DNA from: Planctomycetota bacterium
Lineage (GTDB): Bacteria > Planctomycetota > Planctomycetia > Pirellulales > Lacipirellulaceae
Reading direction: 5' to 3'
Length of the DNA: 54,408 nucleotides
NCBI GenBank assembly: GCA_029781135.1
Contig: JAKOXH010000031.1
Coordinates: forward strand, 144,697-199,104
Part shown: positions 8,358-15,968 of the stretch, in pieces
How the letters are laid out: every line of letters starts with the position of its first letter
How positions within the stretch are numbered: the stretch's first letter is position 1
The notes under the pieces: generated by a model
Told to the model about the DNA's origin: nothing
What the model saw: only the letters and a program-made list of their open reading frames with translations
The model's database searches: none
Made by a program: the position numbers and the translations under genes

Positions 8358-9872
8358 ATGAATATTTATCGATGCGTGTTTACCTTCGTGATGATCGTTG
8401 GCTTGTATTCAACGACGACCGCGGCCGAGCGTCCGAATATCGTGCTGATCTATGCCGACGACATCGGCTACGGCGACTTCGGCAGTTACGGCGCAACGGC
8501 CGTGAAAACGCCGAACATCGATCGCTTGGCACGCGAAGGCTTGCGATTCACCGATGCCCACTCAGCCGCTGCCGTTTGCACGCCATCCCGCTATGCCATG
8601 CTCACGGGCGAATACGCCTGGCGGCAAAAAGGCACTGGAATTCTGCCCGGCGACGCACCGCTCATCATACAGCCCGGCCGCACCACGCTGGCCTCGATGC
8701 TACGCGACGCCGGTTATCGCACGGCCGTTGTGGGCAAGTGGCACCTAGGGCTGGGGACCGAGCACCCGAATTGGAACGCAGAAATCAAGCCAGGCCCGCT
8801 CGAACTCGGCTTCGACTACTGCTACATCATTCCCGCCACGGGAGACCGCACGCCATGTGTGTATGTCGAGAATCATCGTGTGGCCAATTACGATCCGGCC
8901 GATCCGATCGAGGTGAACTACCAGCATGAAGTTGGTAACGAGCCAACGGGTCGCGAGCATCCGGAGTTGTTGAAGATGAAACTCTCGCTCGGACACGACT
9001 GCACGATCGTCAACGGCATCAGCCGCATCGGCTACATGACCGGCGGCAAGAAGGCCCGCTGGATTGACGAGGACATGGCCGACACGATTACGCGGCAGGC
9101 CATCGATTTCATCCACCGCGAAAAAGACCATCCGTTCTTTTTGTATTTTGCCACGCACGATATTCACGTGCCGCGAGTTCCCCACCCGCGATTTCGTGGC
9201 GCGACTTCGATGGGCCCACGCGGCGATGCAATCGCCGAATTCGACTCGTCGGTGGGCCAAGTGTTGGCGACACTGAATGAACTCAAACTCACCGACAACA
9301 CCCTCGTCATCCTCACGAGCGATAACGGCCCGGTACTCGACGACGGTTATGCCGACGGTGCGGTCGAAAAACTCGGCGACCACAAGCCGGCTGGGCCGTT
9401 ACGCGGCGGCAAGAGCAGCGCATTCGAAGGTGGCACCCGCGAGCCATTCATCGTGCGGTGGCCATCGCACGTGCCCGCCGGTCAAACGAGTGACGCCCTC
9501 GTCGGCCAGATCGATCTCTTGGCGTCGTTGTCCGCACTCACCGGGCAGAAGCTGCCGAACCACGCCGGACCCGATAGTGTCAATGTCCTACCAGCACTTT
9601 TAGGCGAGTCGCCCAATGGTCGTGAATCGCTGGTAGAGCAGGGCGGTACGCTCGCCATCCGCCAAGGCAAGTGGAAGTTAATTGAGTCCATGGACCCTGG
9701 CGCGGCAAAGTCGAGCGGCCGCAAGAATAAGAAACCGGCGCCGGCCATGTTATTCAATTTGGCGGACGATTTGTCAGAAAAGAATAACCTAGCCGCCCAG
9801 CAACCGGAAAAGGTCAAGGAACTCCACAAATTACTTGACGAAATTCGCCATGCAGGCCGACTGCCTGATTGA
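8358..9872 (+). CDS. Exported FGly-dependent sulfatase (arylsulfatase type, S1 family)
   Basis: 504 residues from ATG 8358; GTGGGGA at 8348-8353 supports it over the in-frame ATG at 8340. A signal peptide (residues 1-24, hydrophobic VFTFVMIVGLY, ending TTAA) precedes RPNIVLIYADDIGYGD, the first metal-binding strand. The sulfatase signature CTPSR begins at Cys74 (AVCTPSRYAMLTG), the Cys that is oxidised to formylglycine. GKWHLG and TSDNGP (second metal site) are in place. It would hydrolyse sulfate esters of polysaccharides in the periplasm, as the many planctomycete sulfatases do. A sulfotransferase lies 1.1 kb upstream. No FGly-generating enzyme is in the window. Confidence 0.95.
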   Translation: MNIYRCVFTFVMIVGLYSTTTAAERPNIVLIYADDIGYGDFGSYGATAVKTPNIDRLAREGLRFTDAHSAAAVCTPSRYAMLTGEYAWRQKGTGILPGDAPLIIQPGRTTLASMLRDAGYRTAVVGKWHLGLGTEHPNWNAEIKPGPLELGFDYCYIIPATGDRTPCVYVENHRVANYDPADPIEVNYQHEVGNEPTGREHPELLKMKLSLGHDCTIVNGISRIGYMTGGKKARWIDEDMADTITRQAIDFIHREKDHPFFLYFATHDIHVPRVPHPRFRGATSMGPRGDAIAEFDSSVGQVLATLNELKLTDNTLVILTSDNGPVLDDGYADGAVEKLGDHKPAGPLRGGKSSAFEGGTREPFIVRWPSHVPAGQTSDALVGQIDLLASLSALTGQKLPNHAGPDSVNVLPALLGESPNGRESLVEQGGTLAIRQGKWKLIESMDPGAAKSSGRKNKKPAPAMLFNLADDLSEKNNLAAQQPEKVKELHKLLDEIRHAGRLPD

Positions 9873-9875
9873 GGC

Positions 9876-9911
9876 TCCCTCCCTCTCCCTTTGGGAGGGC
9901 CGGGGTGAGGG
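9876..9911. repeat. CCCTCTCCC/GGGAGAGGG palindromic intergenic repeat
   Basis: CCCTCTCCCTTTGGGAGGG followed by CCGGGGTGAGGG, an imperfect hairpin directly after the sulfatase stop; it may act as a terminator. Related sequences are at 41801-41832 and in 46470-46690. Confidence 0.55.
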
Positions 9912-9928
9912 AACTTGGAATGAGTCGT

Positions 9929-10020
9929 TGTGGGAGGGGTCTCCCGACCCCGATGGGACGTCGCACTTCAAGCCGTTCACGAAGTTCCCGCGAAATCGGC
10001 GTCGGAGACGCCTCCCACAC
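9929..10020 (+). repeat. Family B palindromic repeat, copy 1
   Basis: About 90 bp beginning TGTGGGAGGGGTCTCC and ending GTCGGAGACGCCTCCCACA, so the arms are complementary and enclose a middle with AAGCCGTTCA. Nearly the same sequence is found at 23856-23946 (same orientation) and 37814-37903 (opposite orientation), and half of it at 26585-26625. Confidence 0.85.
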
Positions 10021-10127
10021 CGATTAGCCAAATTGAAAAAGTGAGCAGCCCTCGCCATCCTCGGCGCCTCGTTTCCCAACCGCCCGATCGCAGCTAAAAT
10101 TGCAGGTTCAGCCTCAAAAGGATAGTC

Positions 10128-11537
10128 ATGACCACGAAACCTCGCACACTGTTCGAAAAGATCTGGGACGAGCACGTCGTCTACGACGAACCCGGCCGCC
10201 AGACCATCCTCTACATCGACCTGCACCTGGTGCACGAAGTCACCAGCCCCCAGGCCTTCGACGGCTTGCGGATGTCGGGCCGAAAAGTCCGCCGGCCGGA
10301 ACGCACGCTCTCCACGGTCGACCACAACATCCCCACGACCGACCGCAGCCTGCCGATCGTCGATCCGATCTCGAAACAGCAGATCGACACGCTCCGCAAC
10401 AACTGCCAAGAGTTCGGCATCACGCTGTACGACATCCACGACCCGCGGCAGGGAATCGTCCACGTCATCGGCCCCGAGCAAGGTTACACGCAGCCGGGGA
10501 TGACGATCGTCTGCGGTGACAGCCATACCTCCACGCACGGTGCGTTTGGCGCGCTGGCGTTCGGCATCGGCACGAGCGAGGTCGAACACGTTCTCGCCAC
10601 GCAAACGCTGTTGCAATCGAAGCCCAAAACGCTCGAGCTTCGCGTCGATGGCAAGCTGGGCCCCGGCGTCACAGCCAAGGATGTCATCCTGTATCTCATC
10701 GGCCAGATTAGCACGAGCGGTGGCGTAGGGTACTGCGTGGAATACACGGGCGACGTCATTCGGGCGTTCAGCATGGAAAACCGCATGACGGTGTGCAACA
10801 TGTCGATCGAAGGCGGCGCACGGGCCGGCCTCATCGCCCCCGACGACACGACGTACGATTATCTCCGCGGTCGGCCACACGCGCCCCAAGGCGCGGACTT
10901 CGATAAAGCAGTCCAGCGCTGGCGGAAGCTGCCCACCGATGCAGGTGCTAAATACGATAAGTCGCTCGTGTTCGACGGCGCCAAGATCGCTCCACAAGTT
11001 TCTTGGGGCACAAACCCCGGCCAGGTTGCGGCTGTGAATGCCCGCGTGCCGAAGCCCGCCGATTTCACTGATCCGAACGAACAGAAAGCCGCGGCCAGTG
11101 CGCTCGAATACATGGGCCTCGCCGGCGGTGAGCCCATTTGCGACCTCAAGCTCGATCGCGTATTCATCGGCTCCTGCACCAACGCCCGCATTGAAGACCT
11201 GCGGGCAGCCGCGGCCGCTATTAATGGCCACAAAGTCGCTGGCCATGTGAGCGCGATGGTCGTGCCCGGCAGCGGCCTCGTGAAGCAACAGGCCGAAAAG
11301 GAAGGCCTCGACCGCATCTTCAAAGAGGCTGGCTTCGAATGGCGCGAAGCCGGCTGCAGCATGTGCCTGGCAATGAACCCAGACAAACTCGAACCGGGCG
11401 AACGCTGCGCCTCGACCTCGAACCGCAACTTCGAAGGTCGCCAAGGCCGCGGCGGCCGCACCCACCTCGTCTCCCCCGCCATGGCTGCCGCCGCCGCGTG
11501 TGCCGGCCATTTTGTCGATGTCCGAGAGTGGTCGTAA
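10128..11537 (+). CDS. leuC: 3-isopropylmalate dehydratase large subunit
   Basis: 469 residues from ATG 10128. With LeuD it isomerises 2-isopropylmalate to 3-isopropylmalate in leucine biosynthesis, using a [4Fe-4S] cluster. The three cluster cysteines are visible: Cys350 in [11 protein letters not shown], and Cys410 and Cys413 in [24 protein letters not shown] at the N-terminus and [18 protein letters not shown] are family hallmarks. leuD follows after 45 bp, as expected for a two-subunit bacterial enzyme. Other leu genes are not in the window. Confidence 0.98.
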   Translation: MTTKPRTLFEKIWDEHVVYDEPGRQTILYIDLHLVHEVTSPQAFDGLRMSGRKVRRPERTLSTVDHNIPTTDRSLPIVDPISKQQIDTLRNNCQEFGITLYDIHDPRQGIVHVIGPEQGYTQPGMTIVCGDSHTSTHGAFGALAFGIGTSEVEHVLATQTLLQSKPKTLELRVDGKLGPGVTAKDVILYLIGQISTSGGVGYCVEYTGDVIRAFSMENRMTVCNMSIEGGARAGLIAPDDTTYDYLRGRPHAPQGADFDKAVQRWRKLPTDAGAKYDKSLVFDGAKIAPQVSWGTNPGQVAAVNARVPKPADFTDPNEQKAAASALEYMGLAGGEPICDLKLDRVFIGSCTNARIEDLRAAAAAINGHKVAGHVSAMVVPGSGLVKQQAEKEGLDRIFKEAGFEWREAGCSMCLAMNPDKLEPGERCASTSNRNFEGRQGRGGRTHLVSPAMAAAAACAGHFVDVREWS

Positions 11538-11582
11538 GCCATCTTCCCTGTCCCCTGCATCCCGCATCCTGCATCCTCTCCA

Positions 11583-12179
11583 ATGAAACCCTTCACCACC
11601 CACACCGGCCGCGTCGTCGCGATGGACCGGGCCAACGTCGATACCGATCAAATCATCCCCAAGCAGTTCCTCAAGCGGATCGAGCGCACCGGGTTTGGTG
11701 AGTTCCTATTCTGGGATTGGGCCCGCGATGAAAGCGGCAAGCCGATCCCAAGTTTCGAACTCAACCGCCCCGAGGCAAAAGGAGCCAGCGTACTCCTCGC
11801 GCGCCGCAATTTCGGCTGCGGCTCGAGTCGCGAGCATGCTCCGTGGGCGCTCGAGGACTGGGGCTTCCGCGTGATCATCGCTCCCAGCTTCGCCGATATC
11901 TTCTACAACAACTGCTTCAAGAACGGCATGCTGCCGATCGTCCTCAGCGAGACCCAAGTCGACGACCTGTTCCAACGCGCGGCCAAGCATGCCGACTACG
12001 AACTCACGGCCGATTTACAGCAACAAACGCTGTCCGACAAGTTCGGCCTCTCGCTCAAATTCGACGTCGAGCCGTTCCGCCGCCACTGCCTGCTCCACGG
12101 CCTCGACGATATCGGACTTACACTCGAGCACGAAGATAAAATCACCGCCTACGAACGCGACCACGCGATTTGCGGATAG
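11583..12179 (+). CDS. leuD: 3-isopropylmalate dehydratase small subunit
   Basis: 198 residues from ATG 11583, the usual length. It supplies the swivelling domain of isopropylmalate isomerase. [16 protein letters not shown] near the N-terminus and [14 protein letters not shown], the substrate-contacting loop, are the hallmark motifs. The 45-bp spacer from leuC is a pyrimidine-rich degenerate repeat (CTGCATCCCGCATCCTGCATCC) with no good Shine-Dalgarno, so expression may depend on coupling to leuC. Confidence 0.98.
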   Translation: MKPFTTHTGRVVAMDRANVDTDQIIPKQFLKRIERTGFGEFLFWDWARDESGKPIPSFELNRPEAKGASVLLARRNFGCGSSREHAPWALEDWGFRVIIAPSFADIFYNNCFKNGMLPIVLSETQVDDLFQRAAKHADYELTADLQQQTLSDKFGLSLKFDVEPFRRHCLLHGLDDIGLTLEHEDKITAYERDHAICG

Positions 12180-12201
12180 TGTGTTGCCGCAGGCGCTGTC
12201 C

Positions 12202-12300
12202 GGGGTGGCATGCCCTCGCTCGCGCCAGCATGCTCACGCGAAACATTTAGACTTAAACGCGAGCGTGGGCATGTGCCAGTTTCGCGAGAGCATGCCACCC
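12202..12300 (+). repeat. Family C repeat, copy 1
   Basis: Begins GGGGTGGCATGCCCTCGC and ends TTCGCGAGAGCATGCCACCC, so its ends are inverted. Related units are at 15445-15635, 42447-42527 and 46526-46625. Confidence 0.8.
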
Positions 12301-12334
12301 GCCGCGATTGGTAAATAGCTTGTCTCAACCGCCT

Positions 12335-12643
12335 ATGACTCGCCGCGAAAAGATCGAAGCCATGCTCGCCAGCGACCCCGGCGATACGTTTTTGCGCTAC
12401 AGTCTCGCCATGGAACTCGATAAAGAGGGCAATCACGAGGCAAGCCTGGCCAAATTCGCGGACCTCACCCGCGATGATCCTCCGTATGTGCCCGCGTTCT
12501 TCATGGCGGCTCAGCAACTCACTCGGCTGGGCCATGCCGATGAAGCCCGTCCGATTCTCCAAGCCGGCATCGCCGCCGCGGCCGCCCAGCACGACTCGCA
12601 CGCCGCGCGCGAAATGAGTGAGTTCCTCGCCTCGCTGCCGTAG
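12335..12643 (+). CDS. Small tetratricopeptide-like protein
   Basis: 102 residues from ATG 12335; a TTG at 12308 is possible. The sequence has helix pairs with TPR spacing: FLRYSLAMELDKEGNHEASLAKFADLTRDDPPYVPAFFMAAQQLTRLGH read in two blocks gives the small-large-aromatic pattern. It begins with REKIEAMLASDPGD, typical of a planctomycete TPR-like family of this length. Probably a cytoplasmic protein-interaction module; the partner is unknown. Confidence 0.75.
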   Translation: MTRREKIEAMLASDPGDTFLRYSLAMELDKEGNHEASLAKFADLTRDDPPYVPAFFMAAQQLTRLGHADEARPILQAGIAAAAAQHDSHAAREMSEFLASLP

Positions 12644-12674
12644 CCGATCACTCTCCGACGCGCCGAATTGCTGC

Positions 12675-13367
12675 CTACTTCCTCGCCGGCAATTCCTTCA
12701 GCTTGACATTCTTATACCACACGTTGTAACCGTGGTCTTGCAGGCCGATGTAGCCCTTGCGCGGGAAGTCTTTGAGTGCCTTCTCGTATTTGTGCGCCGT
12801 GCCGTCGGGGCGTTTCTTGGGGGTCGTCCATTGGTCGCAGTTCATCGTGGCCACCTTCTCGCCGTTTACTGTAACGGTGATTTGCGGCCCTTCGCAGCGG
12901 ACGACGACGTTATCCCAGTTGTTCGGACCGTGAGTAGCATCCTTCGATGGGGGCACCAGGTCATAAATTGCTCCAAAGCTCTGCAGGCTGGGTTTTGTAT
13001 CGGCGAAAACTTGGATCTCGATACCTGTTTGCACTGGATCAGCGAGCGTGCCAGTCCGCACAAAAATGCCCGAATTGCAGTACGGCTGGTCCATCTTTAC
13101 GTCGCATTTCAGCTCGAAATCGCCGAACTGTCGATCGTACACCATGATGTAGCCGCCGCAGCCGTGAGGATTGATCGCCCCGCTTTCGACCTTGGCGGTG
13201 ACCGGTTTATCGGTGTTGTTTCGCCAGCCGGTGGTGCCCTGGCCATCGAAAAGCAGCATCCATCCTTCCGCCTTTTCAGCAGGCGCCAGTTCGTTGTCGG
13301 CCGCCCAAGCGCTGCCGAATGGCGACAGGGCGATTACCGCCACCAGGACCAACGAAAGATGCCTCAC
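12675..13367 (-). CDS. Secreted DUF1080 protein (3-keto-disaccharide hydrolase domain)
   Basis: 230 residues from GTG 13367, which puts a clean signal peptide (RHLSLVLVAVIALSPFG, ending AWA) at the N-terminus; the frame stays open upstream to 13532, but that part lies in an inverted-repeat element. The mature protein is one concanavalin-like beta-sandwich: GWMLLFDGQGTTGWR at the start, FELKCDVKMDQPYCNSGIFVR in the middle with the typical SGIF, and GYIGLQDHGYNVWYKNVKL at the end. DUF1080 proteins are now linked to hydrolysis of 3-keto-glycosides in planctomycetes and Bacteroidetes. The start codon sits in the tip of the repeat, which makes the exact start uncertain. Confidence 0.88.
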   Translation of the reverse strand: MRHLSLVLVAVIALSPFGSAWAADNELAPAEKAEGWMLLFDGQGTTGWRNNTDKPVTAKVESGAINPHGCGGYIMVYDRQFGDFELKCDVKMDQPYCNSGIFVRTGTLADPVQTGIEIQVFADTKPSLQSFGAIYDLVPPSKDATHGPNNWDNVVVRCEGPQITVTVNGEKVATMNCDQWTTPKKRPDGTAHKYEKALKDFPRKGYIGLQDHGYNVWYKNVKLKELPARK

Positions 13368-13527
13368 GCCAAGGCGCAAAGACGCAAAGTGCCGCTTCTG
13401 CCGCCAGACACCAACCAGACTCAACATGCCAGACTCCACGATAAATTGCCAAATAAAAGATGTGTGATCCAAAAACGTCAGCGCCGCTGACAACCCGTTC
13501 CTTGGCGTCTTCGCGCCTTGGCGTGAG
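13363..13527. repeat. Inverted-repeat element, CTCACGCCAAGGCGC ends
   Basis: The left arm begins CTCACGCCAAGGCGCAAAGA at 13363; the right arm ends TCGCGCCTTGGCGTGAG at 13527. The arms match over about 24 of 27 bases and enclose 110 bp. No flanking target duplication is visible. The left tip contains the GTG start of the DUF1080 gene. Confidence 0.65.
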
Positions 13528-13550
13528 ACCAAGATTTATCCACTGCGTTG

Positions 13551-14108
13551 TCAACGTTTCGTTCCGCAAATGCTTGCCACGGCACACGACGTACACGATT
13601 CGCAACCACCTTGGCCATTCGCGTCCTCTGTGCCACAGCCCGGGCCGCAACCCGCGATCAGCGTTTCCGTGAACTTGCGGAATTGCACCTGCGCCTCATA
13701 GGTTTCGGCCAACTGCTGCATCCGGTCTTGTAGCTCTTGAGGCACATTGCCTAAGAAGTAAAAGTACAACCCTTGGCCGTCGAACAAGTGCTCGACATCT
13801 ACTAGCACCGTTGAGAGACCAAGTTCCCCCATCAATTTCGAACACGCCGCGAACGCCTCCTGCCGATTTTTTTCCAGACGCGTCTGAAGAAGCTCGTCCT
13901 GCACGGTTAGTCCGCGCAGCAGCTCGCCATCGGCGAATGAACTCTCGTCGTCGCGTTCATCGGGTGACGTGAGCACGTCGCCGACTTCCAAACCCCGCCG
14001 CGTTCGCACCACGACCCGGCTGTGGCGCGGATAGCGCACCGCATCAACTGCCGTAAAGCGGCCCACTTGGCCCATGGCACCTACGCGAACAAGATGAAAA
14101 CGCGACAT
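13551..14108 (-). CDS. PSP1 C-terminal-domain protein with Cys-rich tail (RicT-like)
   Basis: 185 residues from ATG 14108. The N-terminal two thirds match the PSP1/RicT domain: VRVGAMGQVGRF, RRGLEVGDVL, then a helical region and VDVEHLFDGQGLYFYFLG, which corresponds to the conserved FTAD..V.FR..L stretch. RicT homologues in Firmicutes belong to a [4Fe-4S]-carrying complex that affects RNA processing. The last about 30 residues contain eight cysteines (CGPGCG, CESCTSC, then two more), suggesting an added metal site. Divergent from bioB, which needs Fe-S clusters; a link is only inferred. Confidence 0.8.
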   Translation of the reverse strand: MSRFHLVRVGAMGQVGRFTAVDAVRYPRHSRVVVRTRRGLEVGDVLTSPDERDDESSFADGELLRGLTVQDELLQTRLEKNRQEAFAACSKLMGELGLSTVLVDVEHLFDGQGLYFYFLGNVPQELQDRMQQLAETYEAQVQFRKFTETLIAGCGPGCGTEDANGQGGCESCTSCAVASICGTKR

Positions 14109-14361
14109 GCCTGTATTTTCGCTTGCCAACGTCGCTCTGCCAAGCAGTCTTAGGCAACGTTCGTCTGTTTCGAAAGGCGGGTGTCACGGGAGTTCCCGGA
14201 GGCGAAAATGGGCCATTCCAGCTTCAATTATCTGGTCTGGGCATGTTGTACCCGCGGTGTGACGATCCCGATCCCCTTGTATCCAGAGCAGGCATCGCGA
14301 TACTACGTGGACGATGTTTTGGCCTTTACGCCGCTAAGAAAGTGCTTTTTCCGGAGCTTCC

Positions 14362-15399
14362 GTGACGCAGTCGACGATTCTTTCTGACCCCGCCCGTATG
14401 CAGGTGCGTTCACACTGGCAACAATTTGCCGATGACGTTTTAGCTCGCGAACACCTTAGCAAAGAGCAAGCACTCGCGGTGCTCGAATGCCCCGATGAAG
14501 AACTGCTCGATCTCATGGCGGCCGCCTATCGGGTGCGGCGCAATTGGTTCGGCAACGAAGTTCAGCTTTACTTCTTGATGAACGCCAAGAGTGGTTTGTG
14601 CCCAGAAGATTGCTCCTACTGCTCACAGTCGAAGGTATCGGAGGCCGAGATACCGCGCTACAACTTGCTCAGCCGTGAGAAACTGCTGGATGGCGCGCGC
14701 GCCGCCGCCGAACGTCAGGCGCGTACGTATTGCATCGTGATTTCCGCTCGCGCCCCAAATGAGCGCGAAATGCAAGCTGTCACTTCGATCGTGCCGGAAA
14801 TCAAGCAACGTTACAACTTGAAGGTTTGCGCCTGCCTAGGGCTGCTCACCCCGGCGCAAGCGCATCAACTGAAAGCTTGCGGCGTTGACCGTGTAAATCA
14901 TAATCTCAACACCAGCGGCGAATACTACGAAGAAATTTGCAGCACGCATACCTTCGCGGATCGGCTCAGTACCCTGCGGGCCGTTCGTGATGCGGGGTTG
15001 GAGATGTGCTCCGGCGGGATCATCGGGATGGGCGAGCGGCCAAGCGATATCGTCGACATGGCCATTACGCTCCGCGACCTCGGCGTGCATTCGATCCCAG
15101 TCAACTTTCTCAACCCCATCGCTGGCACGCCTCTCGCTGGCCCGAGCGACCTCACTCCGCGTTATTGCCTGAAAGTCATTGCGATGTTCCGGCTGGTAAA
15201 CCCCGATCGGGAAATCCGGCTTGCTGGCGGCCGCGAGATGCACCTTGGCAGTCTGCAATCGCTAGCGTTGTATGCGGCGAATTCGATTTTCGTCGGCGAC
15301 TATCTGACCACCAAAGGCCAGCCGCCCGAGGCCGATTACCAAATGATTCGCGATCTGGGCTTCGAAATCGTCCGCAATGCTGAGGGGACTCACTGCTAG
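14362..15399 (+). CDS. bioB: Biotin synthase
   Basis: 345 residues from GTG 14362, with GGAG at 14352-14355 as Shine-Dalgarno. Radical-SAM enzyme that inserts sulfur into dethiobiotin. The SAM-cluster motif CPEDCSYC (Cys80, Cys84, Cys87) follows KSGL as in all BioB proteins. Later hallmarks are VCACLGLL, VDRVNHNLNTS, GGIIGMGE and PVNFLNPIAGTPL. The Arg of REIRLAGGRE corresponds to the [2Fe-2S] ligand. No other bio genes are nearby. Confidence 0.98.
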   Translation: MTQSTILSDPARMQVRSHWQQFADDVLAREHLSKEQALAVLECPDEELLDLMAAAYRVRRNWFGNEVQLYFLMNAKSGLCPEDCSYCSQSKVSEAEIPRYNLLSREKLLDGARAAAERQARTYCIVISARAPNEREMQAVTSIVPEIKQRYNLKVCACLGLLTPAQAHQLKACGVDRVNHNLNTSGEYYEEICSTHTFADRLSTLRAVRDAGLEMCSGGIIGMGERPSDIVDMAITLRDLGVHSIPVNFLNPIAGTPLAGPSDLTPRYCLKVIAMFRLVNPDREIRLAGGREMHLGSLQSLALYAANSIFVGDYLTTKGQPPEADYQMIRDLGFEIVRNAEGTHC

Positions 15400-15968
15400 A
15401 ACTGTGGCTTGATAGCACGACTAGTTAATGAACCTTGAGGTTATGGGTGGCATGCTCTCGCGAAACAGGAACATGCCCACACTCGCGGCAAACCGTACGA
15501 GGCTATAATTTTTTTGAACTCGAGCAAGCAGTATCTGGGGTGGCATGCTCTCGCGAATCGCCGCATGCCCACACTCGCGGCAAAACGAGACCGATTCGCG
15601 TGAGCATGTTGTCGCGAGTGAGGGCATGTCACCCCAGGGAAACGTTTTTCACAACGCGCTAGTCATCCGATTTTCGATTTTCAAATTCGGTAGTGACATC
15701 GCGTACGAGTTTCTGTACCGTTCGCGGTCGCGCGGGAACTAGGCTGCCGAGAACTAGTTATTCGGGTCGGTGGAAACCGGCCCAGCCCTAGAACCCAAGC
15801 CACCCACTCATCGCAGTTTGTTTAACCGGAAATCTTTTCGAAATCCGTAAGCTCATCTCCAGTCGGCCGCCGATAACCGACCGACAGTTGCATAAACCAC
15901 CCTCATCGCAGCTAGCACAAGCAAAACTGCGGTTCGACTAAACTCACCTTGATGGCAAGGATGCGATC
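15400..15968. other. Intergenic, 569 bp, with family C repeat
   Basis: The first half (15445-15635) is a double family C repeat. The second half, before the DUF11 gene, has no ORF with a motif; it probably holds the promoter, but no clear -35/-10 pair was seen. Confidence 0.5.
15445..15635 (+). repeat. Family C repeat, copy 2 (double unit)
   Basis: Two GGGTGGCATGCTCTCGCGAA units start at 15445 and 15538; the second ends GGGCATGTCACCCC. The linker with a T-run and GAGCAAGCAGTATCT is shared, in reverse complement, with copy 46526-46650. Confidence 0.85.

Noticed and set aside
9831..11651. A 606-residue open frame on the minus strand
   Set aside because: It lies antisense to leuC, is rich in Ala/Gly/Arg/Val from codon-position GC bias and has no motif.
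12618..13490. 290-residue plus-strand ORF
   Set aside because: Antisense to the DUF1080 gene, whose domain and signal peptide are clear.
14181..14387. Small ORF before bioB
   Set aside because: It overlaps the bioB start, has no motif, and GTG 14362 with GGAG is a better explanation of that region.
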